This document shows, in pieces, positions 1 to 7,836 of a stretch of 64,000 bases of DNA. Position numbers and translations under genes: made by a program. Below the pieces are notes generated by a model, which saw nothing but the letters and a program-made list of their open reading frames with translations, searched no databases and was not told where the DNA came from. Numbering within the stretch: position 1 is the stretch's first letter; every line of letters begins with the position of its first letter. Origin of the DNA: Cupidesulfovibrio sp000226255 (GTDB taxonomy: Bacteria > Desulfobacterota > Desulfovibrionia > Desulfovibrionales > Desulfovibrionaceae); contig NZ_AP036014.1 in assembly GCF_003402415.2 (NCBI RefSeq), positions 1,550,001 to 1,614,000 on the forward strand, written 5' to 3'.

Positions 1-359
1 GGCGTCTCCATGGGCCGGAGGGGGCGTCCCTGCCGGAGCGGTGTGGTGGCGGCGTCCCGCGCTGGGCGGGCCGGTTCGCCGCACGGGGCGGCGCTGGTGT
101 CCGGTTCGCGGAAGGCTCTACCCCATTTCGCGCCGCAGGTGAAGCGGCGACTCGCCCCCGCTGCGCGTGCGGCTTCGCATTGTCCCGGCAGCGCCCCGGC
201 GCGGCCGTCCGGCCCGCCCCGCGCGGAAAGGCGTCATGGCCCAACCGTTCCCGCACGTCCCGCCAGCGCGTTCCGGCCCCGCTGGCGATGCGCCGCCGTT
301 TCGCGTATATCCCCCCTGCGCGGCCCGTGGGCCGCAGCCCTTTTTCACGGCAGGAAGCC
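1..359. other. Gene-free left edge
   Basis: No frame here gives a recognisable protein: the open frames on both strands are Arg/Pro/Gly-rich, as expected of random high-GC sequence. The last bases hold the ribosome binding site of the STT3 gene. The stretch may include the tail of a gene beyond the window, but nothing supports one. Confidence 0.5.
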
Positions 360-2657
360 ATGAGCGTGCACGCGTCCGAAACATCCCCCATAGCCGCCTC
401 TTGCGGTGCCCCCCAGAACACCGAAGGCAGCGGCGAATCCGCCTCCCCGCGGGACGGCCGCCGACTCCTTGCCGCTGTGCTGCGCAGCGTCGCAGCCTGG
501 CTGTGTTCGCCGGGCGGGCGCGCCGTGCTGCTGGCCCTGCTGGCCTTCGGCGTGGCCTTCGCCATGCGCATGCTGGAATACCCGGCCTGGCAGACCCCGG
601 AATACCAACTGGACGGTGAATACCTGCTGGCCACCCACGACGCCTACCACTGGACGGCGGGGGCCGACGGCTTCGAATTCGGCACTGGGCACCCCATGTC
701 CGAACTGGTGCGCTACGTGGCCCTGCTTACCGGGGCCACGTCCGGGGCGGTGGGCTTCTGGCTGCCGCCGGTCATGGGCAGCCTGCTGGCGGTGGCGGTG
801 TTCGCCTGGGCGGCGGCGCTGGGCGGCATGGAGGCCGGGCTGTGCGCCGGGGTGCTGGCCTCGCTCGCGCCGGGCTTTCTGGCCCGCACCCTGCTTGGCT
901 ACTGCGACACCGACCTCGTGACCCTGCTGTTCGCCCTGGTGTCCGGGCTGGGACCGGGGCTGTGGCTGGCCCCCCGCCTGCACACCCTGCCGGAACTGGC
1001 CGTGGCGCTGTACCGGCGGCTGCGGCGCGGCCGCCCGCTTTCCGCATCAGCCCCGCCGGAGACTCCTGATGTGACGGGCGCGGCCGACGATCCCCTGTCC
1101 CCCCGCTGGATGGTGGTGCTGCTGTGCAGCGGCCTGCTGGGCTGGTGGTCGCAGGAATGGCATTCCATGTTTCCGTATCTGGTGCGCTACTACGCGCTGC
1201 TGGTGCCGGGGCTGGTGGTGGTGTTCGGCATGCGCGGCCGCCGGGCCGACCTGCTGGTGGGCGGGCTGCTGTACGCCCTGCCCGCGCTGGGCGGCTGGCC
1301 GGGCTTCGCCGGGGCGGCGCTGCTGGCCGTGGGGCTGCGCGGGCCATGGCCTTTCCTGCGCGCGCTGGCCGAGCGGCGGGTGGTGCACGGGCTGCTGTGG
1401 CTGGTGGTGCTGTGGCTGGTGGCCGACGCCGAGGTGTTCCAGACCATGCTGCGCTCGGCCCAGAGCTACGTCAAGCGGGCGGGCGATGCCGTGGCCCAGC
1501 CCGACGGCGACGTGCTGGTCTACCCCTCGGTGGCCCAGAGCATCATCGAGGTTCAGGACCTTTCGCTGGCAGAGGTGCTGGCCTACTTCCATCCGTGGAT
1601 GCCCGCCGCGCTGGCCGGGCTGGCCGGGTTCGGCGTGGCGCTCGTCGCGCGTCCGGCGGCGCTGTTCCACCTGCCGCTGGCGGTGCTGGCCTTTTTGTCC
1701 ATCAAGCTGGGCGGGCGCATGGTGATGTTCGGCGCGCCGGTGATGGCGCTGGGCATCTGCATGCCGGTGCACTGGCTGGCGGGCCTTGTGCTGCGCGACA
1801 ACTTCTACCGCACCGCCGGACGGCTGCTGGTTTCCGCCGTGCTGCTCACGGTGCTGGGCGCGCCGTACCTGGAAGTGATTCCGGCCATGACCCAGGGGCC
1901 CATCCTGAACAAGCGGCACGCGGCGGCCCTGAAGTTTCTGCGCACCAACACCCCGGAAGATTCCATGATCTGGAACTGGTGGGACTGGGGCTATGCCACC
2001 CACCATTTCGCGCACCGCTCGACCATCGCCGACGGCGCGAGCCACGGCGGGCCTTCGCTGTTCGTGCCCGCCGCCGTGTACGCCTCGGACAATCCGCGCT
2101 TCGCCCGGCAGCTCATCAAGTACGCGGCCAGCAAGGGCAACATTCCCGGCAACGTCTTCGAGGGCATGAACAACCACGACGCCGACGACCTGATGCGCAA
2201 GCTGGCGGCCCGAAAGGAACCGCTGGTGGCCGCGCAGGGCAGGCAGTACCTTGTGGTCAGCTTTGACATGCTGCGACTGGGCTTCTGGATAACCACCTAT
2301 GGCCGTTGGGACTTCCTGGCCAGGGAAGGGCGCGGCTACCAGATCGCCTCCATCAGCAAGCCGTTGCAGTTCAGCATGGAGAACGGCGTGGTGCTGGTGC
2401 AGAACATGGACCCGGTGTACGCCGAATCCATCGACGTGCTGGACGATACCGGTCTGAACCGCCAGATGTATTTCCGCTTCAACGGGCGGCACTTCCTCTT
2501 CAACCGCACCACGGGCGACAAACTGGTCATCGACGACGACATGTACAACACGCTGATGGTGCAACTGCTGCTGTCGTCACCGGAAGACCCGCGTTTCACG
2601 CCGTACTTCAAGCTGGTGTTCGACAACGTGCATACGCGCGTCTACGAAGTGCTATGA
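360..2657 (+). CDS. STT3/PglB-type oligosaccharyltransferase
   Basis: Predicted integral membrane enzyme (765 aa) that transfers a lipid-linked glycan to asparagine on exported proteins. The N-terminal two thirds is a series of hydrophobic segments. Residues matching the metal-binding acidic positions of PglB are visible: Asp94 in the HDAYHW stretch and the DTD motif at residues 183-185. The STT3 signature reads WWDWG at 540-544 (WWDYG in most bacteria) and starts the periplasmic C-terminal domain. The ATG at 360 follows AGGAAG; the frame is open 60 codons further upstream but that part is low-complexity Arg/Pro and looks non-coding. Bacterial STT3 enzymes are single-subunit, so no partner is needed. 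No glycan assembly (pgl) genes flank it, although a family 9 glycosyltransferase lies 1.7 kb downstream on the other strand. Confidence 0.9.
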   Translation: MSVHASETSPIAASCGAPQNTEGSGESASPRDGRRLLAAVLRSVAAWLCSPGGRAVLLALLAFGVAFAMRMLEYPAWQTPEYQLDGEYLLATHDAYHWTAGADGFEFGTGHPMSELVRYVALLTGATSGAVGFWLPPVMGSLLAVAVFAWAAALGGMEAGLCAGVLASLAPGFLARTLLGYCDTDLVTLLFALVSGLGPGLWLAPRLHTLPELAVALYRRLRRGRPLSASAPPETPDVTGAADDPLSPRWMVVLLCSGLLGWWSQEWHSMFPYLVRYYALLVPGLVVVFGMRGRRADLLVGGLLYALPALGGWPGFAGAALLAVGLRGPWPFLRALAERRVVHGLLWLVVLWLVADAEVFQTMLRSAQSYVKRAGDAVAQPDGDVLVYPSVAQSIIEVQDLSLAEVLAYFHPWMPAALAGLAGFGVALVARPAALFHLPLAVLAFLSIKLGGRMVMFGAPVMALGICMPVHWLAGLVLRDNFYRTAGRLLVSAVLLTVLGAPYLEVIPAMTQGPILNKRHAAALKFLRTNTPEDSMIWNWWDWGYATHHFAHRSTIADGASHGGPSLFVPAAVYASDNPRFARQLIKYAASKGNIPGNVFEGMNNHDADDLMRKLAARKEPLVAAQGRQYLVVSFDMLRLGFWITTYGRWDFLAREGRGYQIASISKPLQFSMENGVVLVQNMDPVYAESIDVLDDTGLNRQMYFRFNGRHFLFNRTTGDKLVIDDDMYNTLMVQLLLSSPEDPRFTPYFKLVFDNVHTRVYEVL

Positions 2658-2753
2658 CCCGCACCCACCCGCCAACGTGTTCTATTCTTATGATGGGGCG
2701 CGCTGGCCGCTAGCGTGTGGGTGCCGGAGTTGCGGCGAAAGCACCCTTCGCGG

Positions 2754-3221
2754 CTAATGGTGGTAGGGTGAACCGCGCAGTATGCAATCCGCGCGGTACA
2801 GCTGTTCCAGCAGCACAACGCGGGCCATCTCGTGGGGAAAGGTCATGGGGCCAAGCGACACGCGCAGGGCGGCCCGCTTGAGCACCTCGCCGTCCAGGCC
2901 GTAGGCCCCTCCGATGACGAAGCAGGGCGCGGCCGTGGCGTTTTCCGTCAGTCGGGCGAGCAGGGCGGCGAACTCTGGCGATGTGTGGGCCTTGCCCCGC
3001 TCGTCCATGCACACCACGATGTCGGAGGGGCCAAGGGCGGCCAGCAGGCGCGCGCCCTCGTCGGCGTTGCGTTTGGCGGGCGGCAGGGCGGCGTCGCCGT
3101 CGCGGACCAGGGTTTCGGTGACGCGCCAGGTGTGGCGCAATCGTTCCAGATAGTGCGCGGCGGCCTGCTGCCAGAACGGCGTCTTCAGCTTGCCCACCGC
3201 CAGAAGGCGCAGTGACTTCAC
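2754..3221 (-). CDS. rlmH: 23S rRNA (pseudouridine1915-N3)-methyltransferase RlmH
   Basis: 155-aa SPOUT methyltransferase that methylates pseudouridine 1915 in helix 69 of 23S rRNA using S-adenosylmethionine. The C-terminal knot is typical: a GGAYGLDGEV stretch, then SLGPMTFPHEMARVVLLEQ and the family's terminal Tyr-His-His. I chose a GTG start at 3221, preceded by GGAGG at four bases, because it gives the usual RlmH length of about 155 residues; the frame stays open about 100 codons upstream but overlaps the yrdC gene on the other strand. Divergent from the yrdC/sua5 gene, with 139 bp between the starts. Confidence 0.93.
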   Translation of the reverse strand: MKSLRLLAVGKLKTPFWQQAAAHYLERLRHTWRVTETLVRDGDAALPPAKRNADEGARLLAALGPSDIVVCMDERGKAHTSPEFAALLARLTENATAAPCFVIGGAYGLDGEVLKRAALRVSLGPMTFPHEMARVVLLEQLYRADCILRGSPYHH

Positions 3222-3360
3222 GAAACCTCCGGGTGCGTGTGTTTCCGGCCAAGGTCTATCCCGGAGCGGGACGGGCGGCAAGCCGTTGCCGCGCGGGCGG
3301 CGCGCTGCCCGGCGATATCGTGTTCCCTTTGCAACATCACGTCCAACAACGGATTCGGGT

Positions 3361-3990
3361 ATGCTGAATATGGAGGCCGCGGCCGCGCTGCTGCGCGCGG
3401 GACGGGTGGTGGTGTTCCCCACCGAGACCTTTTTCGGGGTGGGGTGCCTGGCCACCCATGCCGCTGCCGTGGACGAGGTGTACCGGGTGAAGCGCCGCGC
3501 CCACCGGCTGGCCCTGCCTGTCATCGTGGGGCACGTGGATCAGTTGGCGCAGGTGGCGGCCCGCATTTGCCCGGTGGCGGAAGATCTGGCCCGGCGGTTC
3601 TGGCCGGGGCCGCTGTCCGTGCTGCTGCCCGCCGCGCCCGGCGTGCCCGTGCCGCTTACCGGCGGCACAGGGCGGGTGGCCGTGCGTCTGACCCCGCACC
3701 CCGTGGCCCGCGAACTGTGCCTGCTGGCCGGTGGTCCGCTGGTGGCCAGCAGCGCCAACATCAGCGGCCGCCCGGCCGTGACCCGTGCCGCAGAGCTTGA
3801 CCCGGAACTGACCGCCGAGGTGGCCGGGGTGCTGGACCTTCCGCCCGCCCCACCCGGCGGGTTGCCCTCTACCCTGGTGGAGGTGCTGGAAGGGGATGGG
3901 GACGATGAGGGCTCGCCGCGCCTGCGGGTGCTGCGGGCCGGGGCCGTGACGGTGCAGGCGCTGCGCGATGCCGGGTACGCGGTAGCGTGA
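3361..3990 (+). CDS. L-threonylcarbamoyladenylate synthase (YrdC/Sua5 family)
   Basis: 209-aa YrdC-domain protein. The family makes L-threonylcarbamoyl-AMP from threonine, bicarbonate and ATP, the first step of the t6A37 modification of ANN-decoding tRNAs. Visible family features are VVFPTETFFGVGCLA near the N-terminus, the KRRAHRLALPVIVG stretch, SSANISGRPAVT, and PSTLVEV near the end. It is YrdC-only length, lacking the C-terminal Sua5 domain. Start ATG 3361 is chosen over ATG 3370 only for length. Transcribed divergently from rlmH, so two translation-related RNA modification genes share this intergenic region. Confidence 0.88.
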   Translation: MLNMEAAAALLRAGRVVVFPTETFFGVGCLATHAAAVDEVYRVKRRAHRLALPVIVGHVDQLAQVAARICPVAEDLARRFWPGPLSVLLPAAPGVPVPLTGGTGRVAVRLTPHPVARELCLLAGGPLVASSANISGRPAVTRAAELDPELTAEVAGVLDLPPAPPGGLPSTLVEVLEGDGDDEGSPRLRVLRAGAVTVQALRDAGYAVA

Positions 3991-4082
3991 GCGATTGGGG
4001 GTATTCCCTACCTGTGGTACAAAAAATTGCAGGCGGCGCGGGGCACGGGGGCGCGGCGGGACAAAAAAGTTGAACTGATTGG

Positions 4083-4095
4083 CTGAACGGTTCAG
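4083..4095. promoter_or_regulatory. 13-bp palindrome, possible activator site
   Basis: CTGAACGGTTCAG is a perfect inverted repeat (6+1+6). Its centre lies about 135 bp upstream of the start predicted for the sigma-54 promoter at 4198-4213, a usual distance for an enhancer-binding activator. A partial half-site (CTGAACGGG) recurs near 4165. The binding protein is unknown; this is inference from geometry. Confidence 0.35.
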
Positions 4096-4197
4096 CGGGT
4101 CGCCCGGCTGTGGGGTGAAGGTGAAATGTCTTGTACTTCGCTGGGATGTCAATGTTTTTTTCATTCTGAACGGGCGCGAATGCCTGCATTCTAGTAC

Positions 4198-4213
4198 TGG
4201 CACGCCGTTTGCT
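4198..4213 (+). promoter_or_regulatory. Sigma-54 (RpoN) promoter
   Basis: TGGCACGCCGTTTGCT matches the -24/-12 consensus TGGCACG-N4-TTGCW at every defined position. The preceding base is C and exactly 10 bases separate the GG and GC dinucleotides. Transcription would start near 4224. No gene lies downstream on this strand for more than 1 kb; the next gene is on the opposite strand. Confidence 0.75.
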
Positions 4214-4223
4214 ATACCCAGAT

Positions 4224-4280
4224 TACCTTCTTTTCTTTGCAGAGAGCCGGTCCTACAGGGGTGTGGGGCCGGTTTTTCTT
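4224..4280 (+). ncRNA. Candidate short RNA from sigma-54 promoter
   Basis: Inferred transcript of about 56 nt between the predicted sigma-54 start (about 4224) and the T-run of the terminator at 4247-4280. Its 5' part is pyrimidine-rich (CCTTCTTTTCTTT) and could pair with Shine-Dalgarno sequences. No open reading frame fits. It could instead be the tail of a longer yrdC transcript. Confidence 0.35.
4247..4280 (+). terminator. Rho-independent terminator
   Basis: Stem CCGGTCC (4247-4253) pairs with GGGCCGG (4266-4272) through one G-U pair, followed by TTTTTCTTTT. The T-run is only on this strand, so it ends either the yrdC transcript or the short sigma-54 transcript. Confidence 0.75.
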
Positions 4281-4375
4281 TTGTGGTTCGCTTGCCGCCG
4301 CCTGCCGTGCCTCTGGCGGCCCCGTTCGCGTGAGGCCGCGCGGGTACGCCTGCGTGCACGCTGACGGGCGTGTGT

Positions 4376-5503
4376 TCAGGCGCTGCGTTCCAGCAGATCC
4401 CATATCGCTTCCAGCACGGCGTCCACCTCGATGCCCGCCATGCAGGGGGCCGCGCCAAGCGCGGCATCCACGCCGCCGCAGCCAAGGCTGCGCAAGGTGG
4501 CGGAGCAGGGCGCGCAGGCAAGCGGGCTGGCCAGCGCCACGGCCCCGTGCGGCCTCCACGCGGCGGCGGGCGCGGGACCGAACAAGGCCAGCACCGGCGT
4601 GCCGTGCAGCGCGGCAAGGTGCAGCGGGCCGGAATCGTTGCCCACGATCAGCCGCGCGCGGCGCAGTAGTTGCGCCAGTTCGTCGTGGTCGGCGGGGGTG
4701 ATCACGGCCGCTTTCAGGTCGGGGGGCAGCAGTGCGGTGCGGTCCAGCCCGCGCTCCAGTTCCGCCGGGCCCAGCACGTACAACGGATTGTACCCGGCTC
4801 GCGCCAGCGCGTCCGCCACGGCGGCGAATCGTCGGGGCGGCCACTGCTTGGCCCGGTGCCCAGCGCCGGGCACCAGCACCACGGTGCGCGAAGCCGCGCC
4901 CTCCCAGCCGCCGAAGAGGCGTCGCCATGCGGCGGGCCAATCCGCGTCCCAACGGGGAGGCCAGGGAAGGCTGGCCGGGGCCGCGCGTTCAAGGTAACCC
5001 CGCAGCGCGTTGGTGACGTGCTGCCCGTGGCAGGATTCCCGCGCTGTGGCGTCCTGCCTGTCCGTGTCCTGCCCCCCTGTCAGGCAGGGCAGGGGAACGA
5101 TGCGCGGGTGCGGGGCCGCCGCAACCCGGTCGAGGCAGAACCACGCCACCGTTGCCCCAGCCAAGGGTTGCGGCCACTCCGTGGCGTTGTGTGCACCATC
5201 TTCGCCGCAACCTTCACGCCCGCAGCCGTACAATTCTTCCAGCGCCCGGCGCATGGCCGGGGGGCAGGGCGCGTACCCCAGCGGGGCCAGCCAGGGCAGG
5301 CGCTCGGCGCTGCCCGCGAACAGCAGGCGCGGGGTGTCGTCCTGGCTGGCCTCGGCCCGTTCGGGGGGCACGGCCGCACCGGACCCGGCCGTGCTGGATT
5401 CGCCCGCTGCCATGCCTCGCGCCAGGGCCAGCAGGGCGGGCCACGCGCACAGGAAGTCGCCCAGCGCGCCGTTGTGCACGGCTATCAACTTGTCACTTTT
5501 CAT
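4376..5503 (-). CDS. Glycosyltransferase family 9 (heptosyltransferase-like)
   Basis: 375-aa protein of the ADP-heptose:LPS heptosyltransferase family (GT9, GT-B fold), which adds a heptose or similar sugar to the lipopolysaccharide core at the inner membrane. Evidence: an N-terminal GALGDFLCAWPAL (the family's GDhhhtTP region), a mid-protein VLVPGAGHRAKQWP, and a nucleotide-sugar binding GNDSGPLHLAALHGTPVLALFGP near residues 290-315. The region at residues 35-60 and 95-180 carries low-complexity insertions compared with E. coli WaaC/WaaF. Start ATG 5503. The exact donor and acceptor cannot be told from sequence. It stands alone on the minus strand, divergent from the NUDIX gene. Confidence 0.85.
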   Translation of the reverse strand: MKSDKLIAVHNGALGDFLCAWPALLALARGMAAGESSTAGSGAAVPPERAEASQDDTPRLLFAGSAERLPWLAPLGYAPCPPAMRRALEELYGCGREGCGEDGAHNATEWPQPLAGATVAWFCLDRVAAAPHPRIVPLPCLTGGQDTDRQDATARESCHGQHVTNALRGYLERAAPASLPWPPRWDADWPAAWRRLFGGWEGAASRTVVLVPGAGHRAKQWPPRRFAAVADALARAGYNPLYVLGPAELERGLDRTALLPPDLKAAVITPADHDELAQLLRRARLIVGNDSGPLHLAALHGTPVLALFGPAPAAAWRPHGAVALASPLACAPCSATLRSLGCGGVDAALGAAPCMAGIEVDAVLEAIWDLLERSA

Positions 5504-5654
5504 CTCTGCGCGTACTCTGTGAAAGTGGTGTCGTATCCTCGCCGCCTACCGGGACAGTGCGTTCCGGTCCGCGGGGGCGGGGCGACGACCCGGCGACGGC
5601 CGGGACATCCCCCGCAACCCCATTCCGGAACCGGCAAGAACGGATTCGCCCGCC

Positions 5655-6149
5655 ATGGAACATCGCGTCCCCTGCCCGCACTGCGGCGGCCCGGTGGTCA
5701 TGTACCGCAACCCGGCGCCCACCGTCGACATCCTCATCCACGAGCCGGGGCGAGGCATCGTGCTCATCCGGCGGCGCAACGAGCCGCCCGGCTGGGCGTT
5801 GCCCGGCGGGTTCATCGACTACGGCGAATCGGCCGAGGCGGCGGCGCTGCGCGAGGCCCGCGAGGAAACCGGGCTGAACGTGGAACTCACCGGGCTTGTG
5901 GGGGTGTATTCCGAACCGGGGCGCGACCCGCGCCACCACACCCTCAGCGTGGTCTATGCCGCGCGGGTGCGGGGCGGGGCCGCAGCCATACCGGCGGCGG
6001 GGCCGGTGGCCGGAGACGACGCGGCGGACGCGCGGTTCTTTGCGCCGGACGACCTGCCGCACCCCATGGCCTTCGACCATGCAACGATCATCGCCGACTG
6101 GCTGCGCGGCCGGGCCGTCTGCCCGGAGCGCGTGGGGGAAGGGAATTGA
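5655..6149 (+). CDS. NUDIX hydrolase with N-terminal zinc ribbon-like motif
   Basis: 164-aa NUDIX hydrolase. The NUDIX box occupies about residues 52-74: GFIDYGESAEAAALREAREETGL supplies the glycine, glutamates and REAREE core that bind Mg2+ and cleave nucleoside diphosphate-linked substrates. Residues 6-10 (PCPHC) resemble half of a zinc ribbon found in some NADH pyrophosphatase/ADP-ribose relatives, but the second cysteine pair is absent. This type often removes the pyrophosphate bond of ADP-ribose-like or oxidised nucleotides; the substrate here is unknown. Short gap of 145 bp to glgA, which has its own ribosome binding site, so it may be co-transcribed. Confidence 0.85.
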   Translation: MEHRVPCPHCGGPVVMYRNPAPTVDILIHEPGRGIVLIRRRNEPPGWALPGGFIDYGESAEAAALREAREETGLNVELTGLVGVYSEPGRDPRHHTLSVVYAARVRGGAAAIPAAGPVAGDDAADARFFAPDDLPHPMAFDHATIIADWLRGRAVCPERVGEGN

Positions 6150-6294
6150 GGGCGGCGCACCACGGGGCTTTCAGGGCGTGAACGGTTGCTGCCGGGCCGC
6201 CTCGCGGCGCAGGCATTTTCGGGACGCACGCGCCTGACGGCGCGCAACGCATCGCGCGGCCATGCCGCGCGCGCAAGGGGAGGAACGCGCGATC

Positions 6295-7761
6295 ATGCGA
6301 CGTGAGGTCGTTTTCGTCACCTCGGAAATGTATCCCTTCTCCAAAAGCGGGGGCCTTGGCGACGTGCTGGGCGCGCAGCCTCTGGCCCTGCACCGCATGG
6401 GCGTGCCCACGTCGGTGATCACGCCGTTCTATGGCCGCCTGCGCACGGCGGACTACGGCATCCACCTGACCATTTCCGACTGCCACGTGGGCTACCCGTG
6501 GGGGCCCATCACCTGTGAGGTGTACGAGGCCGACTACCACGGCATGAAGGTGTACTTCGTGCACCGTGGGGAATACTTTGACCGCCGCTATTACTATAAC
6601 GACCACAAGGGCGACTATTTCGACAACTGCGAGCGGTTCATCTTCTTCTGCCGCGCCGCCCTGTCGCTGCTGCGCCGCCTGGGCACGCCGCCCGCCGTGC
6701 TGCACGCCAACGACTGGCAGACCGCGCTGGTGCCCGCCTACCTGCACTTCTGGCGGCAGACGGACCCGTTCTGGGCCGACACCCGCAGTGTCATGACCAT
6801 CCACAACCTGGCCTTTCAGGGGCGGTTCGCCTCGCGCCTGTTCACGGGCTGCGGGCTGCCGCCGCAGGCATGGGCCATGGACGGGGTGGAATTCTGGGGC
6901 GACTTCAACCTGCTGAAGGCGGGCATCGCCTACGCCGACATGGTCACCACGGTCAGCCCCAGCTACGCGCGCGAAATACTGGGCCCGGCCTACGGCAGCG
7001 GGCTCGACGGCATCCTGCGCGCCCGCCAGCGCTCGCTGCACGGCATTCTCAACGGGGCGGACTACGGCATCTGGAACCCGGCGCAGGACAAGTTTCTGCC
7101 GTGCCGCTACGGTCCGGACGACCCGCAGGGCTTTGCGGGCAAGCAGCGCTGCAAGACGGCCCTTCTGGATGAACTGGGCCTTGATCCGGCACTGGCCCAC
7201 CGGCCGGTGCTGGGCTTCATCGGGCGGCTGCGCGGGCAGAAGGGCATAGACCTGCTGCTGGACATCGTGCCCCGGCTCATGGAGCACAACGTGGGCGTGA
7301 TCATCCTGGGCGAGGGCAACCTTGCGCACGAGGCCCGCGCGCTGGACCTGATGGAAACCTACCGGGGCAGGCTGTGCGCCATCGTGGGCTACACGGAAGA
7401 TCTCGCCCACCGCATCCAGGCGGGCAGCGACATCTTTCTCATGCCTTCGCGCTACGAGCCCTGCGGCCTGACCCAGATGTACGCCCTGCGCTACGGCACC
7501 CCGCCCGTGGCCACGGCCGTGGGGGGGCTGCGCGACACCATCGTGCCGTGGCCGTCGCCCGAATCCACGGGCTTCACCTTCGGGCGGCCCGAGCCGCAAC
7601 TGTTCCTGGAGGCCATTCTCGACGCCGTGCACTACTGGGAGCACGACAGCGAGGGCTGGCGCGCCATGATGACCCGTGCCATGCGCCAGGACTTTTCGTG
7701 GGAGCGGGCCGGGCGCAGCTACGTCAACCTGTACCGGCAACTGGGCTTCGACTTTTCCTGA
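6295..7761 (+). CDS. glgA: Glycogen synthase (ADP-glucose type)
   Basis: 488-aa GT5 glycosyltransferase that extends alpha-1,4-glucan chains from ADP-glucose. The N-terminus carries EMYPFSKSGGLGDV, whose KSGGL binds ADP-glucose, and the C-terminal half has PSRYEPCGLTQMYALRYGTPPVATAVGGLRDTI, the retaining GT-B site. Length matches E. coli GlgA (477). I chose ATG 6295, 10 bases after AAGGGGAGGA; an in-frame ATG 11 codons upstream lacks such a site. The branching enzyme follows 75 bp downstream, giving a two-gene glycogen synthesis unit; no glgC (ADP-glucose pyrophosphorylase) is nearby. Confidence 0.96.
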   Translation: MRREVVFVTSEMYPFSKSGGLGDVLGAQPLALHRMGVPTSVITPFYGRLRTADYGIHLTISDCHVGYPWGPITCEVYEADYHGMKVYFVHRGEYFDRRYYYNDHKGDYFDNCERFIFFCRAALSLLRRLGTPPAVLHANDWQTALVPAYLHFWRQTDPFWADTRSVMTIHNLAFQGRFASRLFTGCGLPPQAWAMDGVEFWGDFNLLKAGIAYADMVTTVSPSYAREILGPAYGSGLDGILRARQRSLHGILNGADYGIWNPAQDKFLPCRYGPDDPQGFAGKQRCKTALLDELGLDPALAHRPVLGFIGRLRGQKGIDLLLDIVPRLMEHNVGVIILGEGNLAHEARALDLMETYRGRLCAIVGYTEDLAHRIQAGSDIFLMPSRYEPCGLTQMYALRYGTPPVATAVGGLRDTIVPWPSPESTGFTFGRPEPQLFLEAILDAVHYWEHDSEGWRAMMTRAMRQDFSWERAGRSYVNLYRQLGFDFS

Positions 7762-7836
7762 TTTCGGCCTGCCGCTGCCGCAAACCGCCCGTCTCCTTCC
7801 GAACCGGTTGACTCCAAGCCACTGGACGCACACGCC

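Noticed and set aside
4079..4333. Short 84-codon frame across the sigma-54 promoter and terminator.
   Set aside because: It contains the promoter and hairpin and lacks a plausible ribosome binding site.
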